Origin: CAVTLG01 sp963735495
GTDB taxonomy: Bacteria; Chloroflexota; Ktedonobacteria; Ktedonobacterales; Ktedonobacteraceae
Direction: 5' to 3'
Assembly: GCA_963735495.1 (NCBI GenBank)
Contig: CAVTLG010000009.1
Coordinates: forward strand, 992,001 to 1,056,000
DNA length: 64,000 nucleotides
Below are positions 60,245-64,000 of the stretch, piece after piece. Position 1 is the first letter of the stretch. The number at the start of each line of letters is the position of its first letter. Position numbers and translations under genes: made by a program. The notes below the pieces were generated by a model. That model saw only the letters and a program-made list of their open reading frames with translations. It ran no database searches and was not told the DNA's origin.

Positions 60245-60664
60245 ATGGAAACTACACAGCAAACATATCCTGATATTTTCCAGGCGAACTGCCTGTCGCG
60301 GCAAGTGCTGGGATTAATCGCCGATCACTGGACGCCCCTAGTCATCTATGCATTGGAAGAAGGCACGATGCGTTTTGGCCAACTGCTCAAGCGGATCGAT
60401 GGCATCTCGAAAAAAATGCTGACGCAGACCTTGCGGGCGATGGAACGCAATGGCCTGGTCCAGCGCGTCGTCTATCCTGTCGTGCCTCCAGTTGTAGAGT
60501 ATTCTCTCACGCCATTAGGACAGACGCTGAGAGAACCAATGCATGCGCTACGGGTCTGGGCATATGGGCATTTGCAGGAAGTCGCGCAGGCTCGAACAAC
60601 GTATGATCAATGCGACCATACGCAGCTCCAGGAAGAAATAGCGTCCCTTGTTCAACAGCGATAG
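60245..60664 (+). CDS. HxlR-family regulator
   Basis: This 139-aa winged-HTH protein has an N-terminal Cys in FQANCLSRQVLGLIADHWTPLVIYALEEGTMRFGQLLKRIDGISKKMLTQTLRAMERNGLVQRVVYPVVPPVVEYSLTPLG, covering the complete HxlR domain (about 15-110). The single Cys near residue 17 is the position used by redox- or quinone-sensing HxlR proteins. ATG 60245 is chosen to match family length, although the frame is open to 59960. The ribosome site is weak. It is probably the regulator of the divergent reductase gene at 59047-59967, with shared control in the 277-bp gap. Confidence 0.88.
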   Translation: METTQQTYPDIFQANCLSRQVLGLIADHWTPLVIYALEEGTMRFGQLLKRIDGISKKMLTQTLRAMERNGLVQRVVYPVVPPVVEYSLTPLGQTLREPMHALRVWAYGHLQEVAQARTTYDQCDHTQLQEEIASLVQQR

Positions 60665-60699
60665 CTACAACTTGACACTGACAGCATCCAATGCGGGTC

Positions 60700-61099
60700 C
60701 ACAGAAAGATTGTGTCAAACTGGCAAAACGTAAGTGCATCCAGAGCAGTACACATGACTCTATAGAGATGGAACGGACTCAGAGGTGTATATCTCTCTAA
60801 CACAGGATCTGCAATCGCCCATTGAAACCTTCTGCGCCCCTTTTGCATTCTGTACCAAAACCAGGAAATGAGAGGAAGAGCCCACAGGAAGATAAGGGCT
60901 AAGAAGATGGAGATCCTTTGTATGAATTCAAAAAAGAAGACACCCGCCATATATATGCAGAAACTCATATTAAATGAATGATACAGCGCAATCGCATGCA
61001 TGAGGGTATTCGGGTCTATCTTATCGAGGTTCGAGCCTACATTGCCTAGCAGCAAAAAAACCAGGGTTGCCAGGAGAAGCAGCGAGAAGCAAAGCTGGA
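60700..61099 (-). pseudogene. Fragment of an unknown membrane protein
   Basis: The minus strand encodes LLLLATLVFLLLGNVGSN, then LMHAIALYHSFNMSFCIYM, two more hydrophobic stretches and WFWYRMQKGRRRFQWAI. This looks like a membrane protein whose start was lost at about 61100, exactly where an ABC-2 permease fragment on the other strand begins. The reading frame runs on antisense through the HxlR gene to 60507, which is not credible as its true end. No family is recognised. Confidence 0.4.
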
Positions 61100-61463
61100 T
61101 GAATTCCTCGCGTTGTTTACGCTGGCGTTAACCTGGGTCGCGGTGATCCCCGGACTGACCGCCAAATCGACCGACGGCGCAAGCGCCTTTTCGTATCCGT
61201 TGATCTTCCTGCCCTTTCTCAGCTCGGCGTTTGTGCCCACCACATCGATGCCGTTGGTGGTCCGGGTCTTTGCTGAACACCAGCCCGTGACGGCGATTGT
61301 GAACACCATCCGTGCGTTGCTGTCTGGACAGCCCGTCTCTCAGGAGATCTGGGTGGCGCTGGCCTGGTGCGTCGGCATTCTGCTGGTAGCCTGCCTATAT
61401 CTTTGCGATGAGGGCATACAACAAGCGTGTGTCATGAACCTCCGATTTTCAGCGACACGGTAA
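61100..61463 (+). pseudogene. C-terminal fragment of an ABC-2 (DrrB-like) drug-export permease
   Basis: The frame EFLALFTLALTWVAVIPGLTAKS, then AFSYPLIFLPFLSSAFVPTTSMPLVVRVFAEHQPVTAIVNTIRALLSGQP and VALAWCVGILLVACLYL, is the characteristic end of DrrB/daunorubicin-type permeases (LPFLSSAFVPTxxMP). The N-terminal half and the ATPase are absent. It is joined head to head with a membrane fragment on the other strand and followed by a decayed IS. Confidence 0.65.
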
Positions 61464-61514
61464 GTATCTCCTTATGACAGAGAGCTGACAGGATGTATGT
61501 CAGTCTGTGAAGAA

Positions 61515-62950
61515 CGGAAATGCTTCTTATCGAGCTCGTACATCGTCCGCTCTCGCTCCTTCAACTCCTCTAAGGCACGGAGAACCTCGCGCTGCTCTTT
61601 GCAGTAGCGTTCCTGTTTGTGGAACTCAGCGTTACACTGTTCATAGGCGCGCTACTCTTTGACGCAGAGTTGTTCCAACTCGGCATCTGCGACAGCTTTA
61701 CGTTCCTTGACTTCCCGTCGCAGTACGTGATCAGCCACTTCTTGCTCTTCCAGCATGCGCTGATAGGTCCATAGGTCCTGGTACAATTCTTTGCTCCGGT
61801 TCGCGAAGGTTTTGCGCAGCCGTTCCCGCCGTCGGCTGGCCTGGGCCTCGCGTTTGCCTGCGCTCTGTGCCCATTGCTTGAGCCTGGCGAGCCGCTGCTC
61901 CAGGTGCGTTCGCCGTTTGGCGACCTCCGAGTTCTCTACCACGACCTTGGCAAATCCGTGATTCGTGTCCAGCCCCAAGGGCAGAAGGTAATCTTTGATG
62001 ATATTTTCCTGCGCAGGCTAGCGGTGAATGTAGATCTGTGCAAGCTCGACTGCATCGATGGTGGGAGACACTTCGGTGGTCACAATGGGGATGAGTTTCG
62101 GTGTCGTCTCTTTAGCCGGAGAGGAGCGCGTCGCTGTAGACGGGCTTGCGATGTCCATCGAGATAGCAAGTCAGCGCATGTGGCTGTGCTGCTTCTTCTG
62201 CTGGAATATGCGGGGGATGCCAGAACTGGGTAGCCCAGCACGCGAAGGCAGAGGTGAAGTTGTCGGCCCCATCGGCGGAAGCTACCTGCGACAAAAAGAC
62301 TTCGGTGTAGCGGTAGCCATAGGCACGCATCCGTCCGGTAAGCAGCGCCAGGCCATCGGCGGTATAGCCGCGCAGATCCTACGTGCGCTGTAACCCAACC
62401 GCTCCCAGGAACAGGAGCGTGAGCAACAAGCGTCGGCGGACTGCTGCACTACCTGCCTGGGGATGGCGCGCTGGGTCCGGGGAAGGTAGTGCCTGTTCTA
62501 AGTGAGTGAGTGAGTGAGTGAGTGAGTGAGTGAGTGAGCAAGTCGGTTTCAGTGGCTGCTGCCAGCAACAGCAATCCACTCGCTTGCTCATGATATCCTG
62601 GGGCAATAGTGACGCCAGTTTGCGGCTTTTTTTTCTCGCGGGATCGATGGCACTGGCTGGCGACTCAGACCGTGTGCAGCCCGTACTCGATTGAGCTGAC
62701 TCACGCTGACCGAGAGCGCAAATCGTTCGGCTAGCAGGTGTTGGACTTCTGCGCTGGAAATAGCAGGATGACTCTGGCAGTAGTCCAGCAGAAAGGTGAG
62801 CATCTGCGCGCTTCTCGTGCGGTCATCCCCTCTTGCACAGATCGGACAAGCTCTTGCCTAGCCGCCCGCCGAGCGTGGGGTATCTGACGCTGGTAGGCTG
62901 TCGCCACGATTGGCATGATCATTCCCCTTTCCCCCGCGCCATGCAGAGCC
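61515..62950 (-). pseudogene. Decayed second copy of the 25112-28837 IS transposase
   Basis: On the minus strand the same protein can be traced in pieces: RRAARQELVRSVQEGMTAREAR, a deletion of about 40 residues, then MLTFLLDYCQSHPAISSAEVQHLL and the A8 frame change at 62627-62634. It goes on as KPQTGVTIAPGYHEQASGLLLLAAATE, YGYRYTEVFLSQVASADGAD and CYLDGHRKPVYSD. A large internal deletion joins at about 62110 to PKLIPIVTTE and the coiled-coil tail (LDTNHGFAKVVVENSEV) down to about 61520. Two conserved Trp codons read TAG (at 62018-62020 and 61652-61654). It is clearly inactive. Confidence 0.8.
62501..62538. repeat. Tetranucleotide repeat (AGTG)9
   Basis: About nine and a half uninterrupted AGTG units. 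On the minus strand they encode a Leu-Thr-His-Ser run inside the decayed transposase, where the intact relative has LLTQLEKAL, so the array expanded after or during decay. Confidence 0.85.
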
Positions 62951-63033
62951 ACAGGCAAGCGGGTTGGACGTTTCTGCTGTTCCCTCAAGATGTGCGTTTT
63001 TCTGATCAGTCTTGCGCGTTGCGATCCTTCGCT

Positions 63034-63354
63034 CTAACTCCTTGTCGGCTCATCGAGCCAGACGACCTCGTAGGTATGGGGATCCATGCGCGAGGCGTTC
63101 TCGATGAACTGCGCGAAGTCTGCTCCATGCCTCTTGACGAAAGCATCAAAGTCTGTCTGGGAGCGCCAGTGAGCATAGTTGATCATGCGGGTGCCGTCGG
63201 TGCTTTTGTGCAAGGCTGTCCCGACGTAGCCAGGCTCATTCCTCACCAGTTCGGTGAAGCGAATCCACTGATCGATGAGTGCCTGCTGCTGCTCAGGGGT
63301 GGTCTCAAAGACGTTGATCAAGGTGACCAGATGGCTCTCTTTGGAAATCTGCAT
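63034..63354 (-). CDS. Antibiotic biosynthesis monooxygenase (ABM) domain protein
   Basis: This 106-aa dimeric alpha-beta barrel protein shows HLVTLINVFETTPEQQQALIDQWIRFTELVRNEPGYVGTALHKSTDG and MINYAHWRSQTDFDAFVKRH, the ABM/YgiN-type pattern. Members oxidise quinols or polyketides without cofactor, or degrade haem. ATG 63354 follows a very strong GGAGGAGGAACC. The start lies 50 nt inside the end of the TetR gene, so the two are cotranscribed and probably coupled. A TetR-ABM pair suggests response to a quinone-like or polyketide compound. Confidence 0.82.
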   Translation of the reverse strand: MQISKESHLVTLINVFETTPEQQQALIDQWIRFTELVRNEPGYVGTALHKSTDGTRMINYAHWRSQTDFDAFVKRHGADFAQFIENASRMDPHTYEVVWLDEPTRS

Positions 63355-63718
63355 AGGTTCCTCCTCCTAAGCCATGCATCACCTGGTACAACTCAGGTGA
63401 GCGAAAGGCAAAGTCCCAGTAGGCTTCGGTCATGGCAAGCAAGCGTGCTTCAGGATCAGCCGTGGAGGCGAAAGCTGCCTGCACCACCATCACCAGTTGC
63501 TCGTAGCCAGAGCGCAGGAGAGCGAGCAGAATTGCCTCCTTATTCTCGAAATATTCGTAGATGGTGGACTGGCTATACTCAATGCGTTCAGCCACTTTGC
63601 GGGTGCTGACCGCCTGCCAGCCTTCTTCGGCGGCAATCTCGTGCGCAGCGGAGAGAATGCGCAGCCGGATCTCCTGCTTTTCCCGCTCCCGGCGTTGTTT
63701 AATTCCCATCGTTCTCAT
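63305..63718 (-). CDS. TetR-family regulator, short C-terminal domain
   Basis: This 137-aa protein has a full TetR HTH (about 8-58: REREKQEIRLRILSAAHEIAAEEGWQAVSTRKVAERIEYSQSTIYEYFENKEAILLALL) but only about 75 residues of the ligand-binding domain (WDFAFRSPELYQVMHGLG). It ends QREPSGHLDQRL, where family members continue for another 50-60 residues. The last 50 nt overlap the ABM gene. A 3' deletion that fused the two genes' ends is likely. It should still bind DNA, but ligand response is doubtful. The start is ATG 63718 or 63709. Confidence 0.78.
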   Translation of the reverse strand: MRTMGIKQRREREKQEIRLRILSAAHEIAAEEGWQAVSTRKVAERIEYSQSTIYEYFENKEAILLALLRSGYEQLVMVVQAAFASTADPEARLLAMTEAYWDFAFRSPELYQVMHGLGGGTYADFQREPSGHLDQRL

Positions 63719-64000
63719 GATCCGTTCGATGAACAGAATTAGGCTAATGAGTAATTTTCCATCGCCTATCGACGAGTGTAGATCATGATCGGCCAGTTTG
63801 TCAAGAGGAAAGGAAAGATTGAAGCAAAAGAAGCCTGATTGATGCCTTGCAAAATCGGTCCAGCCTGTTGAAAAAGCCTAGAAATAGCGGGAGAAACGAG
63901 GAAACAAGGCGAGTCAAGTATGATGGCTATCACAGTGATGAGAGCAAAAGAGCAGAGTTTTTGCTCAGTTGACTTATGACCTTTCAGGTGAAATGAATGA
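63719..64000. other. Terminal intergenic stretch
   Basis: 282 bases before the window end. The 5' region of the TetR gene is AT-rich (63730-63790). I see no gene or confident regulatory motif in the remainder. Confidence 0.3.

Noticed and set aside
60507..60699. C-terminal extension of the minus-strand membrane fragment
   Set aside because: It runs antisense through the well-supported HxlR gene and has no hydrophobic or family character.
62501..62538. Possible CRISPR-like array
   Set aside because: The units are 4 bp with no spacers, so it is a simple tetranucleotide repeat.

Overview
The window looks like a chromosomal stretch from a Ktedonobacter-like member of the Chloroflexota (class Ktedonobacteria). 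This is inferred from gene style, not from a marker gene. The signs are very large multidomain signalling proteins (PAS/GAF histidine kinase, MalT-like ATPase/TPR regulator, Ser/Thr kinase fused to a nucleotide cyclase and a LuxR HTH), many one-component regulators (GntR, MarR, HxlR, TetR), strong AGGAGG-type Shine-Dalgarno sites, moderate GC, and a heavy load of Tn3-type and IS debris. No rRNA, tRNA or CRISPR array was recognised.

Layout. 1-16145 is ordinary chromosome: a frameshifted SDR, a small membrane protein, a sensor histidine kinase, a proton-pumping pyrophosphatase, a gamma-glutamyltransferase, a GT2/GT-C glycosyltransferase fusion, an MMPL exporter and an SDR. 16400-36100 is an accessory zone. 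It opens with a catalytic-end fragment of a Tn3 transposase, followed by a MalT-like regulator lacking its HTH, a two-gene membrane operon and a kinase-cyclase-TPR-LuxR protein that appears to have lost its NB-ARC ATPase. A Tn3 N-terminal fragment then carries an inserted IS (about 25112-28837) with an AT-rich cargo gene of unknown function. Next come a collapsed MGT glycosyltransferase and a Tn3-type left end (29845-29882). Behind that end lie a GntR-ABC transporter operon, a decayed IS, a tyrosine recombinase with its probable crossover palindrome, and a truncated TnpA.

36164-40726 is a methylcitrate-cycle locus (GntR regulator divergent from prpB-prpC-prpD) for propionate catabolism. 41147-44247 holds a MarR regulator with two operator copies, one collapsed and one intact FAD monooxygenase. 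44749-49919 holds a PIG-L deacetylase, a membrane Ser/Thr kinase with an extracytoplasmic domain, folK, rsfS and a lamin-tail surface protein. 50056-55413 holds a secreted bulb-type lectin, a double UspA protein, and an acu locus in which the AcuC deacetylase and AcuA acetyltransferase are one polypeptide beside AcuB.

55700-64000 carries small redox/detoxification modules, each with its regulator (MarR with quinone oxidoreductase and haloacid dehalogenase; HxlR with an NADPH:quinone-type reductase; TetR with an ABM monooxygenase). Among them are gene fragments and a second, decayed copy of the cargo-bearing IS family. Both IS copies need the same frame change at an identical run of eight A residues, which points to programmed frameshifting or slippage. 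Many genes here carry clean internal deletions, so several encode shortened or fused products.
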